A stretch of 13,673 nucleotides of DNA. Origin: JAUREX01 sp044356825 (GTDB lineage Bacteria > Pseudomonadota > Alphaproteobacteria > Rhodobacterales > Rhodobacteraceae). The translations under genes were made by a program, and so were the position numbers. The stretch's first letter is position 1. Each line of letters begins with the position of its first letter. The notes under the pieces were generated by a model that was not told where the DNA came from, ran no database searches, and saw nothing but the letters and a program-made list of their open reading frames with translations. The stretch lies in NCBI GenBank assembly GCA_044356825.1, contig JBIKVM010000061.1, forward strand, positions 1 through 13,673. Reading direction: 5' to 3'. This document shows, piece by piece, positions 1 to 6,675 of this stretch.

Positions 1-135
1 GGTGAGCTGCAGGTCGATACCCTCCAGCGCCTTCAGGGAGTTGCGCGCATAGGTCTTGCCGACGCCGCGCAACTCGTAGACGGCTTCTCCCGTCAAGCTC
101 TGCGGAGCAGGGGCGATGGCTGCGGCGTCCGACAT
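1..135 (-). CDS. ABC transporter ATP-binding protein, N-terminal 45 residues (partial)
   Basis: Only the first 45 codons lie in the window; the gene runs off the left edge on the minus strand. The peptide has an Ala/Pro-rich start and then the typical first strand of an ABC ATPase (YELRGVGKTYA, residues 20-30, followed by NSLKALEGIDLQL). The Walker A motif lies outside the window. The ATG shares one base with the TGA of the substrate-binding protein gene (TGATG), so the two are almost certainly translationally coupled. The neighbour suggests a nitrate/sulfonate/taurine-type importer (SsuB/TauB-like ATPase). The specificity is unknown and the permease is not in view; it is probably further left. 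Confidence 0.85.
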   Translation of the reverse strand, partial: MSDAAAIAPAPQSLTGEAVYELRGVGKTYARNSLKALEGIDLQLT

Positions 136-1163
136 CACTTGAGGCCTTCGTTCCAGCCTGCGATGAACTCGTTCGTGAAAGCCTTGTTGAGGTCCGGAAG
201 CGGGGCCGGCAGATCGCCGCCCGCAACGAGGCTCGCCTGCCACTCCTCCCAGACTTCGGGCGGCATGTAGCCAAGGCCGTTCGTCATGTCGACGGGGATG
301 GTCTTGGCGCGGACGGCGTCGAAGAGGGCCGAAGCGAACGCCACGTCCTCGCCTTCTTGCGGGTTGGCGGCCTTGAGGTGAGCCAGCACGGTCGCGCGGT
401 TGGCGTCATCGAGCGAGAAGGCATGGCCGCGGGCGAAGGCACGGCCGAACTTCTCGACCAGCTCGCGATCGTTGCGGATCGTGTCGCCCATCGTCACGAG
501 GCCGTTGCCGAAGAAGCGCGAGAACTCGGGCGGGGTGATCTCGCGCACCGCGACACCGCGCTGATTGAGGATCGCAGCATCCGCGGTCGAGGCGGAATAG
601 GCCGAGATGGTGTTCGAGGTGAAGGCGGCCGAAGCAGGTCCGCCATCGCCGACCGCGAGGAAGGTGTAATCCGTGCCCTCGGTCAGGCCCGACCCGGCCA
701 GCACGTTGCGTGCAAAGCCGACCTCGGCGCCATCCGCAGTGCCGACGCCCACGACCGTCCCTTTCAGGTCAGCCGGAGAGGTCACCGCCGATGCTTCGGG
801 AACGACGAGGCCGAAGTTCGAGCGTGCGGCGACGTTGTAGATGAACACGGCATCAACGCCGCGCGACTGCGCGCCAAGCACCGGCCCAGGGCCCGGGCGC
901 CCAAACTGCGCCTGACCTGCCGAGAGGGCCTGAAGAACCGCGCTCGAGCCATTGACGGCCTCGACGCGAACCTCGAGCCCTTCCTCGGCGAAATAGCCTT
1001 CGGCGATCGCGACGAACACCGGGAACGAGTTGATCGCCGAGGGACTCGGCTGAACGAACGTCACCTGCCGCAGTGTCTGGGCACCGAGCAGTCCGGGCCC
1101 CCCGATGGCCCCGAGTGCCGCGGCCATCGCAGCCGTTGCACCGAACTTGCGTCTTGAAATCAT
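135..1163 (-). CDS. ABC transporter substrate-binding protein (NMT1/SsuA-like), Tat-exported
   Basis: This is a periplasmic solute-binding protein of 342 residues. The N-terminus MISRRKFGA carries a twin-arginine motif (SRRKFG, residues 3-8), a hydrophobic Ala/Gly stretch and a likely cleavage site near LLGA-Q (about residue 28), so export by Tat is expected. The mature part begins with a beta strand and then the family-typical segment VAIAEGYFAEEGLEV (residues 51-65), as in NMT1/SsuA-type proteins that bind sulfonates, nitrate or pyrimidine/aromatic compounds. I chose the ATG at 1163 because GGAGG lies five bases before it; an in-frame ATG seven codons upstream has no such site. It lies 53 bases after the FAH-family gene and overlaps the ATPase gene by one base, so all three form one operon. 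The ligand cannot be read from the sequence. Confidence 0.9.
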   Translation of the reverse strand: MISRRKFGATAAMAAALGAIGGPGLLGAQTLRQVTFVQPSPSAINSFPVFVAIAEGYFAEEGLEVRVEAVNGSSAVLQALSAGQAQFGRPGPGPVLGAQSRGVDAVFIYNVAARSNFGLVVPEASAVTSPADLKGTVVGVGTADGAEVGFARNVLAGSGLTEGTDYTFLAVGDGGPASAAFTSNTISAYSASTADAAILNQRGVAVREITPPEFSRFFGNGLVTMGDTIRNDRELVEKFGRAFARGHAFSLDDANRATVLAHLKAANPQEGEDVAFASALFDAVRAKTIPVDMTNGLGYMPPEVWEEWQASLVAGGDLPAPLPDLNKAFTNEFIAGWNEGLK

Positions 1164-1216
1164 GCTTTCCTCCCGTGTTTGCATGTCGTTGCATTCGGCG
1201 CGCGCGCGGCGGCCGC

Positions 1217-2143
1217 TCAGACGGCGTGGAGCGTGTTCGACAGCCGACCGATTCCCTCAATTTCACAGACCATTTCGTCGCCGTCCTGCAGGTAGTGCGG
1301 CGGGTCCATCGCATACCCCACGCCCGATGGCGTTCCGGTGGCAAGAATGTCGCCGGGCTCGAGCGTCAAACCCTCGGAGAGCGAGGCGATCAGCGCCGGA
1401 ATGTCGAAGATCATGGCGGCTGTCGTCTCGTTCTGGCGCAGCTCACCATTGACCCACAGCTGCATTCGCAAGGCCATCGGGTCTTCGATCTCGTCTGCGG
1501 TCACGACCCAAGGCCCCATCGGGCACGATCCGTCGAGCGCCTTGCCCTTGAAGAACTGGCCGCCATGCCGGCGCTGCACGTCGCGCGCCGACACGTCGTT
1601 GAGGATCGTGTAGCCGAAAATGTGCCGATAGGCATCGGCGGGCGCGATGTCGCGCCCCCTCGTGCCGATGATGAGGGCGAGCTCAACCTCGTAATCGATC
1701 TTGGTCGAGACGCGCGGAAATATGGGGACCGGGGCCTCGTGGCCCACGACGCTCGTGGGCGGCTTGGTGAAGAAGACGGGAACCTCGGTCACGTTGATCG
1801 TGGTCTTCTGGGCGCGCGCACCTTCCGCGATGTGCTCCGCATAATTCCGGCCGACGCAAAAGACATTCTTGCGCGGCACAGGGATCGGTGCGCGGAAGGC
1901 CAGCGAAGCAGACGGGTGAATGGCGTGAGCGTGCGCGCCCGCTTCGGCCGCTGCGACGACCCCACGCACTGCGGCGAGGGCCGCTGCGCCGCCGTCAATC
2001 AGCGCCTGAAGCGACAGCACGCTGCGCCCACCTTGAACGACCCCGATCCCGGGCTGGGCTGCGGCGAGGTCCAGCGCACGGCCATCGCGAAGCGCGGCCA
2101 CGCAGGTCTCGACCCCGCCGATGTCAACTGTCGCCAGACGCAT
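1217..2143 (-). CDS. Fumarylacetoacetate hydrolase (FAH) family protein, 308 aa form
   Basis: This 308-residue protein has the two-part build of the longer FAH enzymes: an N-terminal domain of about 85 residues, then the catalytic fold from residue ~92. Visible motifs are FCVGRNYAEH (95-104), the metal-binding pair in DYEVELAL (E152, E154), D183 in LNDVSARD and ATGTPSGVG (268-276). FAH-family members bind Mg2+ or similar and cleave C-C bonds or decarboxylate/isomerise acylpyruvates and related ring-fission products; ureidoglycolate lyase and HpcE-like isomerases share this architecture. The substrate cannot be decided here. The ATG at 2143 follows a GGGGGGA stretch; the frame stays open upstream, but that part overlaps the divergent gntR gene antisense and is not used. 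It is the first gene of the operon with the ABC importer, so it probably acts on the imported compound or its product. Confidence 0.9.
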   Translation of the reverse strand: MRLATVDIGGVETCVAALRDGRALDLAAAQPGIGVVQGGRSVLSLQALIDGGAAALAAVRGVVAAAEAGAHAHAIHPSASLAFRAPIPVPRKNVFCVGRNYAEHIAEGARAQKTTINVTEVPVFFTKPPTSVVGHEAPVPIFPRVSTKIDYEVELALIIGTRGRDIAPADAYRHIFGYTILNDVSARDVQRRHGGQFFKGKALDGSCPMGPWVVTADEIEDPMALRMQLWVNGELRQNETTAAMIFDIPALIASLSEGLTLEPGDILATGTPSGVGYAMDPPHYLQDGDEMVCEIEGIGRLSNTLHAV

Positions 2144-2190
2144 GTGGTCCCCCCGGTTCGTCGGGTCGTCGCCGTGCACCCAACTTTGCG

Positions 2191-2240
2191 AACATAAATC
2201 GCGGCGAGCCGTTGACAATCGCAGAGACGCGGCCAAAATC
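2191..2240. promoter_or_regulatory. Divergent promoters with overlapping -35 elements (gntR / FAH operon)
   Basis: Plus strand: TTGACA at 2212-2217, a 16-base spacer and CAAAAT at 2234-2239, giving a start near 2246 and an 18-base leader for gntR. Minus strand: TTGTCA at 2218-2213, a 16-base spacer and TATGTT at 2196-2191, reading towards the FAH gene. The two -35 hexamers overlap by five bases, so the promoters stand back to back. This is assigned by eye from consensus similarity; start sites are inferred. Confidence 0.5.
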
Positions 2241-2260
2241 GAACCATTCCGGGAATTGGT
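2241..2260. promoter_or_regulatory. Putative GntR operator, copy 1
   Basis: On the minus strand this reads ACCAATTCCCGGAATGGTTC, an imperfect inverted repeat with the core ATTCC-G-GGAAT. It matches copy 2 (3730-3749) at 18 of 20 positions and ends three bases before the gntR ATG, directly downstream of the predicted gntR -10. A repressor bound here would cover the transcription start, which suits autorepression. The FCD-type GntR protein encoded next door is the obvious ligand. Confidence 0.6.
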
Positions 2261-2263
2261 CAG

Positions 2264-2944
2264 ATGACACACGACGACCTCACCGCCATGCTTGCGCGGC
2301 GCATCAGGGCCTACATCGTCGAGCGTGGGTTCACCCACACCGAGCGCATTCCCCCCGAGCGCGCGCTCTGCCTCGAATTTGGCGTGACGCGCGGCGCGCT
2401 GCGCAAGGCGCTCGACCGGCTGGAGGAGGACGGCCTCATCTGGCGCCATGTGGGGCGTGGCACCTTTATCGGATCCCGCCCGGTTCTGAACCTTTCGGAT
2501 GTCGCCTATCTGGGCGAACTGGCCACGCCGGCGCAGGTCATCACCGCCCGTCTTGCCATCGAGCCCGAATTGGCACGCCTTGCCGCTGTGCATGGTACGC
2601 GGTCGGATTTCGAGCAGATCGAGACCTGCACACGGAAATGCCGCGGCGCGACCGACTGGCGCAGCTATGAGGCCTGGGACAACAACCTGCACCTGGCCGT
2701 CGCAAAGGCGACGCACAACAAGTTGCTCGTACATCTCTTCGACATGCTCAATGTCGTGCGCCGGTCAACTGTCTGGGCGCGAACGCGCACCACCGACGCT
2801 CCGCCTCGCGACCATCACAGCTTTGCCGAGCACGACGCCCTGCACCGCGCCATCGTGGCGCGCGACCCCAACGGGGCCGCGCAGGAAATGCTCAATCACC
2901 TCAACTCTGTCAGCGTCCGGGTGCTGAGCGCCCTCTCGCGCTGA
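2264..2944 (+). CDS. GntR-family transcriptional regulator, FCD (FadR C-terminal-like) subfamily
   Basis: This is a 226-residue regulator of typical FCD length. Residues 5-70 form the winged helix-turn-helix (IPPERALCLEFGVTRGALRK, then LEEDGLIWRHVGRGTFI). Residues 85-222 form the all-helical ligand domain. The metal/ligand residues of the FCD fold are visible: D139 and H143 in WDNNLHLAV, H190 in SFAEHDALH and H212 in NHLN. Such proteins usually repress catabolic operons and are released by a small carboxylate ligand. The gene diverges from the FAH/ABC operon and ends five bases from the stop of the second FAH gene. It has no good Shine-Dalgarno site before the ATG; that position is taken by the putative operator. 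Regulation of both flanking FAH genes is inferred from the shared palindromes. Confidence 0.92.
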   Translation: MTHDDLTAMLARRIRAYIVERGFTHTERIPPERALCLEFGVTRGALRKALDRLEEDGLIWRHVGRGTFIGSRPVLNLSDVAYLGELATPAQVITARLAIEPELARLAAVHGTRSDFEQIETCTRKCRGATDWRSYEAWDNNLHLAVAKATHNKLLVHLFDMLNVVRRSTVWARTRTTDAPPRDHHSFAEHDALHRAIVARDPNGAAQEMLNHLNSVSVRVLSALSR

Positions 2945-2949
2945 GGAGG

Positions 2950-3636
2950 TCAGACCACGCGGACCGTAAAGGCGCCTACCCCTTCGACACGGCCCTCCAT
3001 CACGTCGCCACGCACCACCGCTGCCACACCGGCGGGCGTCCCGCTCATGATCAGGTCGCCGGCGGCGAGTTCGAAATACTCCGAGAGATAAGAGATCATC
3101 TCGGGCACTTTCCAGATCAGCTGGTTGAGGTCGCCCGACTGGCGCACCTTGCCGTTGACCTTCAGTTCCACCGCGCCCGAGGACGGGTGTCCCACGCGCG
3201 CGACGGGCATGATCGGACCCATCGGGGCGGAATGCTCGAACGCCTTGCCTACTTCCCAAGGGCGGCCCATCTCCTTGGCCTGGCCCTGCAGGTCGCGCCG
3301 CGTCATGTCGAGGCCGACTGCATAGCCGAAGACGCAGTCCAGTGCGCGCTCGACGGGGATATTCTTGCCGCCGGATGCGAGCGCGACGACCATCTCCATC
3401 TCGTGGTGTACCTCCGCTGTCCGGGGCGGATAGGGGAAGGCATCGCCAAAGACAAGGTTGTCGGGATTCTTCTGGAAGAAAAAGGGCGGCTCGCGGTTCG
3501 GGTCGTGACCCATCTCGATCGCATGGGCGGCATAATTTCGCCCGATGCAATAGATGCGGCGAACCGGGAATAGCGTATCCGTGCCGGAAATCGGTGCGCC
3601 GACAGTCGGCGCGGGGGGGAAGGCATAGGTCGGCAT
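2950..3636 (-). CDS. FAH family protein, fumarylpyruvate hydrolase (NagK)-like, 228 aa form
   Basis: This is a compact single-domain FAH enzyme of 228 residues. The motifs are RRIYCIGRNYAAHAIEMGH (26-44), HHEMEMVV with the metal ligands E79 and E81, D110 in VGLDMTRRDLQ and MSGTPAGV (197-204). The block GHDPNREPPFFFQKNPDN is characteristic of the fumarylpyruvate/maleylpyruvate hydrolase group of the gentisate pathway (NagK-like), which splits the acylpyruvate into pyruvate plus a dicarboxylic acid. No gentisate dioxygenase or isomerase is in the window, so the exact substrate is open. The ATG at 3636 has AAGGG eight bases upstream; a TTG eight codons earlier is in frame but lies in the leader. 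It is transcribed alone, tail-to-tail with gntR, and the second copy of the putative operator lies about 95 bases upstream. Confidence 0.9.
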   Translation of the reverse strand: MPTYAFPPAPTVGAPISGTDTLFPVRRIYCIGRNYAAHAIEMGHDPNREPPFFFQKNPDNLVFGDAFPYPPRTAEVHHEMEMVVALASGGKNIPVERALDCVFGYAVGLDMTRRDLQGQAKEMGRPWEVGKAFEHSAPMGPIMPVARVGHPSSGAVELKVNGKVRQSGDLNQLIWKVPEMISYLSEYFELAAGDLIMSGTPAGVAAVVRGDVMEGRVEGVGAFTVRVV

Positions 3637-3728
3637 GGCTGGGCCCTTTCTGAGTGTCAACGCAGGATGTGGCGCAAAGGTGCCCCCGGATCAATCCGTC
3701 GCCACCGCATGCGGCCGGCGCGGCGACA

Positions 3729-3749
3729 AACCAATTCCGGGATTGGTTC
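3729..3749. promoter_or_regulatory. Putative GntR operator, copy 2
   Basis: AACCAAT-TCCGGG-ATTGGTT (3729-3748) is a perfect seven-base inverted repeat around a CCGG centre. The 20 bases at 3730-3749 match copy 1 on the opposite strand at 18 positions (ACCAATTCC[C/G]GGA[A/T]TGGTTC). It lies between the end of the universal stress gene and the start of the second FAH gene, which is the expected promoter area of the latter. No clear -35/-10 pair could be recognised around it. Confidence 0.6.
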
Positions 3750-3767
3750 TGGTCTGCCAGGGCAGGA

Positions 3768-4223
3768 TCAGGTGATGGCCTCGAGCCGTTCCTTCGACAT
3801 GTCGCCAGGAACGATCGTGATCGGACAGGGCAGGTGGCCCGACTGGCGCGACAGATGCGTCACCAGCGGGCCCGGCCCGGATTTTTCCGCGCTCGCTCCG
3901 AGGACAAGGACCCCGACCTCGGCATCCGACCGGATCTGGGCGAGGATCTCGGCCACCGGCTCACCTTCGCGGATGACGAGTTCGGGATGGATCCCCTGCC
4001 GCTCGCGCATCCATTTCGCGAAGACCTCGAAATGCGCCTCGATCCGCTCGCGTGCCTCGGCCCGCATCAGGTCGGCCACACCGATCCAGTGCTGATACTC
4101 TTCGGGCGGGATCACCGAGAGGATCTGCACGCCCCCCCCGGTGCGCGCCGCGCGCATGGCGGCAAAGCGCATGGCATTGAGGCACTCGCGGCTGTCGTCG
4201 AGGATGACGAGGAACTTGCGCAT
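3768..4223 (-). CDS. Universal stress protein (UspA family)
   Basis: This is a single-domain universal stress protein of 151 residues, the usual family length. It starts MRKFLVILDDS, where the acidic pair D9/D10 after the first strand is typical of the nucleotide-binding Usp fold, and it has VLVLGASAEKSGPGP (105-119) where ATP-binding members carry the G-x2-G-x9-G(S/T) loop. That loop matches only loosely, so ATP binding is uncertain. The C-terminus has the last-strand motif PCPITIVPGD (132-141). The ATG at 4223 is preceded by GGAGG with seven bases between; an upstream in-frame ATG lacks support. It stands alone between two minus-strand units and may be transcribed from its own promoter in 4224-4386, where none is obvious. 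Confidence 0.9.
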   Translation of the reverse strand: MRKFLVILDDSRECLNAMRFAAMRAARTGGGVQILSVIPPEEYQHWIGVADLMRAEARERIEAHFEVFAKWMRERQGIHPELVIREGEPVAEILAQIRSDAEVGVLVLGASAEKSGPGPLVTHLSRQSGHLPCPITIVPGDMSKERLEAIT

Positions 4224-4346
4224 CTGGACCCTCCGGCCTCGACTCTGCCCCAAGTGGCCGCCCGAGGCAACGCCCGCTCGTGCCTGCCGCGCGGCTTTCC
4301 GCCGCCGCGCGCCGCGCGCTGGTTAAGGTTTCGGCACGATGGCGCG

Positions 4347-4372
4347 CCGACTGCCCGAAAACCGGGCGTCGG
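4347..4372. other. Stem-loop between the aminotransferase gene and the usp gene
   Basis: CCGAC-T-GCCCG pairs with CGGGC-GTCGG across an AAAAC loop: ten base pairs with one bulged T. It lies 15 bases after the stop of the aminotransferase gene on the minus strand, where a transcript end is expected, but no T-run follows on either strand. It may be a processing or 3'-end-stabilising hairpin. The rest of 4224-4386 shows nothing recognisable. Confidence 0.4.
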
Positions 4373-4386
4373 GCGGAGGGCTATGC

Positions 4387-5259
4387 TCAGACGCGCGGAC
4401 CCGACAGCGCCCAGTCCCAATAGAGGGCGCGCGCCCGGCGCGTCATCGGCCCCGGCGCGGGATAGCGGCGATCCTCGAAGGCGGCGACGGCTGTCACCTT
4501 GGCGAAGTTGCCCGACAGGAACACCTCGTCGGCGGCCGCGACATCGTCGAAGGAAAGCACCGTCTCGATCACCTCGACCCCGTCGGCGCGCAGGTTGGCG
4601 ATGTGGCGCGCGCGGGTGATCCCGGCGAGGAAGGTCCCGTTCGGGATCGGTGTCAGCACCACGCCGTCGCGCACGATGAAGACGTTTGCGGTCGCGCTCT
4701 CGGCGACATTGCCCATCGCATCGGCGACGAGCGCGTTGCCGAAGCCCTTGGCGCGCGCTTCGGTCAGCATCCGCGCGTTGTTGGGATAAAGGCAGCCCGC
4801 CTTGGCGTTGCACACCGCATCCTCGAGCACGGGGCGGCGGAAGCGCGTCCGGCACAGGGTCGTCGGTCGCTCGAAATCGGGCAGCGCGACCTCTTCGAGG
4901 CAGAGCGCGAAGCCCGTCTGGCCGCGCGCCGGCGCGATGCCGAGGTCCGAGCCCGCGATCGCCCAGTACATCGGCCGGACATAGACCGCAGCACCCGGGC
5001 CGAAGCCGCGCAGCCCCTCGCGCGCGATCGCGGCCATCTCGGCCGCACCGAGGGTGGCGTCGATCATCAGCGCATCGGCCGAGCGGTTGACCCGGTCGCA
5101 ATGCGCCTCGAGGTCGGGGACGACGCCCTGAAACATGCGCGCGCCGTCAAAGACGCTCGAACCCTGCCAGGTGCCGTGATCTGCCGCGCGCATCACGGGC
5201 AGGTCGCCCTCGTGCCAGCGCCCCTCGAAATAGGTGCGGATGTTCGTGCCGAATGCCAT
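4387..5259 (-). CDS. Class IV PLP aminotransferase, branched-chain aminotransferase-like
   Basis: This is a 290-residue fold-type IV PLP enzyme. The catalytic lysine is K153 in CNAKAGCLYPNNARMLTEA, the cofactor glutamate is E187 in GNVAESATANVFIV, and the phosphate-binding segment is NGTFLAGITRARHI (207-220). The length and C-terminal part resemble IlvE-type branched-chain aminotransferases, which move the amino group between glutamate and leucine/isoleucine/valine. The N-terminal substrate segment reads HGTWQGSSVFDGARMF (28-43), not the common YGxxVFEGIR form, so substrate range is less certain; an amine or D-amino acid transaminase is possible. GGGGGA precedes the ATG. It follows the DUF442 gene by 33 bases on the same strand and so may be the last gene of the sulfur operon, although a metabolic link is not evident. 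Confidence 0.85.
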   Translation of the reverse strand: MAFGTNIRTYFEGRWHEGDLPVMRAADHGTWQGSSVFDGARMFQGVVPDLEAHCDRVNRSADALMIDATLGAAEMAAIAREGLRGFGPGAAVYVRPMYWAIAGSDLGIAPARGQTGFALCLEEVALPDFERPTTLCRTRFRRPVLEDAVCNAKAGCLYPNNARMLTEARAKGFGNALVADAMGNVAESATANVFIVRDGVVLTPIPNGTFLAGITRARHIANLRADGVEVIETVLSFDDVAAADEVFLSGNFAKVTAVAAFEDRRYPAPGPMTRRARALYWDWALSGPRV

Positions 5260-5292
5260 GCGTCCCCCGTTCCGGCGTCCCCGGGCGCGCGC

Positions 5293-5721
5293 TCAGCCCC
5301 GGCGGCCGAAGGCGTCGATCTGCGCGCGCAGGGGTTCGAGCTGATAGCCGAAGCGGGCGGGGATCGCGATCAGATCATCGGTCGGCATCCGGCCGGCGTT
5401 GGCGAGCGCCCAGACGATCGAGGATCGGTTCCCGCTTGCGCAATAGGCGAACACCGGGCCGCCGGCGGCGGCCATCGCCCTGGCCTGCGCCGCGACATTC
5501 TCGGCCGTCATGCCGCCCGAGATGATGGGGTTGTCGATGAAGGCCATCCCGGCCGCCTCGACCGCCGCGCGCACCCGGGCGGCGTGCAGGCCGGGCGGGA
5601 TCTCGGGGTCGGGGCGGTTGCAGATGACGGCGACGAAGCCCGCCGCGCGGATCGCGGCCGCATCCTCGGGCGCGATCTGCGGGCTTACCGCGTAATCGTC
5701 GGTCAGGCGCCGTATCTCCAT
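5293..5721 (-). CDS. TIGR01244 / DUF442 family protein (BLH-type sulfurtransferase or phosphatase)
   Basis: This is a 142-residue protein of the DUF442 family, which has a dual-specificity-phosphatase/rhodanese-like fold. The active-site loop is YCASGNRSS (93-101), with the nucleophile C94 and R99, and the family-typical N-terminus LTDDYAVSPQIAPEDAAAI (6-24) is present. In BLH proteins of Agrobacterium and Xylella this domain is fused to an ETHE1-like persulfide dioxygenase and transfers sulfane sulfur to or from it. Here it is a separate gene in the same operon as the metallo-hydrolase. GGGGGAAGG precedes the ATG. It lies 12 bases after the second YeeE/YedE gene. Sulfurtransferase activity is inferred from context. 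Confidence 0.88.
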   Translation of the reverse strand: MEIRRLTDDYAVSPQIAPEDAAAIRAAGFVAVICNRPDPEIPPGLHAARVRAAVEAAGMAFIDNPIISGGMTAENVAAQARAMAAAGGPVFAYCASGNRSSIVWALANAGRMPTDDLIAIPARFGYQLEPLRAQIDAFGRRG

Positions 5722-5733
5722 GCCCTTCCCCCT

Positions 5734-6174
5734 TCAGGCGGGTTGCATCCGGTCGAGCCGCGCCCGGATCGGGGGGGCGGCAAGCATCCCCGCGGCCATC
5801 GCGACGACAAAGACAATCCCCCCCGTGCCGCCGAATGTCAACGAGGCGAGCGCCGGCCCCGGGCAGAGCCCCGCGAGCGCCCAGCCCGCGCCGAAGACGG
5901 TCGAGCCGATGATGAGGTTGCGCCCCGGCCGCCCGTCCCCCGCGGGCGCGAGCGGCAGCGGCCCGCCCAGCACCGCGACCTTGCGCCGCTCGGCCACCCG
6001 CCACGCGATCGCCATCGGCAGGATCGCGCCGCCGAGCACGAAGGCGAGCGTCGGGTCCCAGTCGCCGAAGACGTCGAGCCAGCCCTGCACCTTGGTCGTG
6101 TCGACCATCCCCGAAACCACGAGCCCCGCCCCGAAGAGGCCGCCCGCCACCAGCGCCGACAGAAGCCGCAGCAT
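5734..6174 (-). CDS. YeeE/YedE family (DUF6691-like) membrane protein, second half-transporter
   Basis: This is a 146-residue integral membrane protein with about four helices (roughly 3-23, 44-61, 86-105 and 117-135). The conserved cysteine motif GLCPGPAL (102-109) in a membrane helix is characteristic of the short C-terminal-type YeeE/YedE (TsuA-related) subunits. The family moves thiosulfate or sulfur-containing ions through cysteine relays. The ATG overlaps the stop of the preceding YeeE gene by one base (TGATG), so the two halves are coupled and very probably form one channel. The frame extends upstream for 43 codons but that part is antisense-like and overlaps the neighbour. Cargo is inferred as sulfide, thiosulfate or persulfide-type sulfur. 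Confidence 0.9.
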   Translation of the reverse strand: MLRLLSALVAGGLFGAGLVVSGMVDTTKVQGWLDVFGDWDPTLAFVLGGAILPMAIAWRVAERRKVAVLGGPLPLAPAGDGRPGRNLIIGSTVFGAGWALAGLCPGPALASLTFGGTGGIVFVVAMAAGMLAAPPIRARLDRMQPA

Positions 6175-6602
6175 CAGATCACCCCCAGCACATGCCGCGC
6201 GAGCGCCATGACGAGGCCCCCGCCCAGCAGATAGAACACTGTCGCCACGATACCCCTCAGCGACAGCCGCGAGATCCCGCACACCCCGTGCCCCGAGGTG
6301 CATCCGTTCGCGAGCCGCGTCCCCACGCCCACGAGCAGCCCCGCCACGATGACGACGGCGAGATTGCCGGTCAGATGCGTGTCGACCGTGTCATAGAGCG
6401 GCACGACCAGCATCGGCACGAGGATGAGCCCCGCGATGAAGGCCGCGCGCTCGGCGCCGCTCTCCCAGCCCGAGCGGTCCACGAGGCCGCCGATGATGCC
6501 CGAAGCCCCCATGATCCGCCCGTTGACGAGCAGATAGATGGACGCCGCACTTCCGATCATGAGACCTCCGACGAGGCCCCAGATCCAATCCTGTTCGATC
6601 AT
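6174..6602 (-). CDS. YeeE/YedE family sulfur-transport membrane protein, first half-transporter
   Basis: This is a 142-residue membrane protein with helices near 7-28, 55-72, 83-97 and 115-140. It carries the hallmark NGCTSGHGVCGISRLSLRG (99-117), with C101 and C108, which forms the sulfur-relay site in YeeE/TsuA proteins. It is translated just ahead of the second half (one-base overlap) and 83 bases after the BLH-type hydrolase. AAGGA lies nine bases before the ATG at 6602. This two-gene YeeE arrangement next to an ETHE1/BLH enzyme recurs in proteobacterial sulfide-response operons under BigR/SqrR-type ArsR repressors. The direction of transport is not evident. Confidence 0.92.
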   Translation of the reverse strand: MIEQDWIWGLVGGLMIGSAASIYLLVNGRIMGASGIIGGLVDRSGWESGAERAAFIAGLILVPMLVVPLYDTVDTHLTGNLAVVIVAGLLVGVGTRLANGCTSGHGVCGISRLSLRGIVATVFYLLGGGLVMALARHVLGVI

Positions 6603-6632
6603 GTCAGAAATTCCTTGATGGTCATGGAGAAC

Positions 6633-6658
6633 GTAACCGGCGACGCTGCGCCGGTCAC
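6633..6658. other. Intercistronic stem-loop upstream of yeeE
   Basis: ACCGGCG (6636-6642) and CGCCGGT (6649-6655) form a perfect seven-pair stem with a six-base loop. One mismatch further out, GT/AC extends it. It stands in the 83-base gap between the BLH-type gene and the first YeeE gene. No T-run follows, so it is more likely an mRNA-stability or attenuation element than a full terminator. Confidence 0.45.
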
Positions 6659-6675
6659 GCTCCCTTCGGTGCGCG

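Noticed and set aside
2144..2734. Possible 197-codon N-terminal extension of the 308-residue FAH protein
   Set aside because: The extension runs antisense through the gntR gene and its promoter; the ATG at 2143 has a purine-rich ribosome site and gives a normal family length.
3705..3714. Ten-base palindrome CCGCATGCGG and the nearby CGGAT-CA-ATCCG repeat upstream of the second FAH gene
   Set aside because: Short GC-rich palindromes are frequent at this composition and neither recurs elsewhere in the locus, unlike the 20-bp operator candidates.
4347..4372. Stem-loop after the aminotransferase gene read as an intrinsic terminator
   Set aside because: The stem is good but no T-run follows on either strand, so it is listed only as a stem-loop.
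4339..6234. 631-codon open frame on the plus strand
   Set aside because: It runs antisense to the aminotransferase, DUF442 and YeeE genes, which have clear families and ribosome sites. The long frame reflects high-GC third-position bias and its protein is Arg/Gly/His-rich without recognisable motifs.
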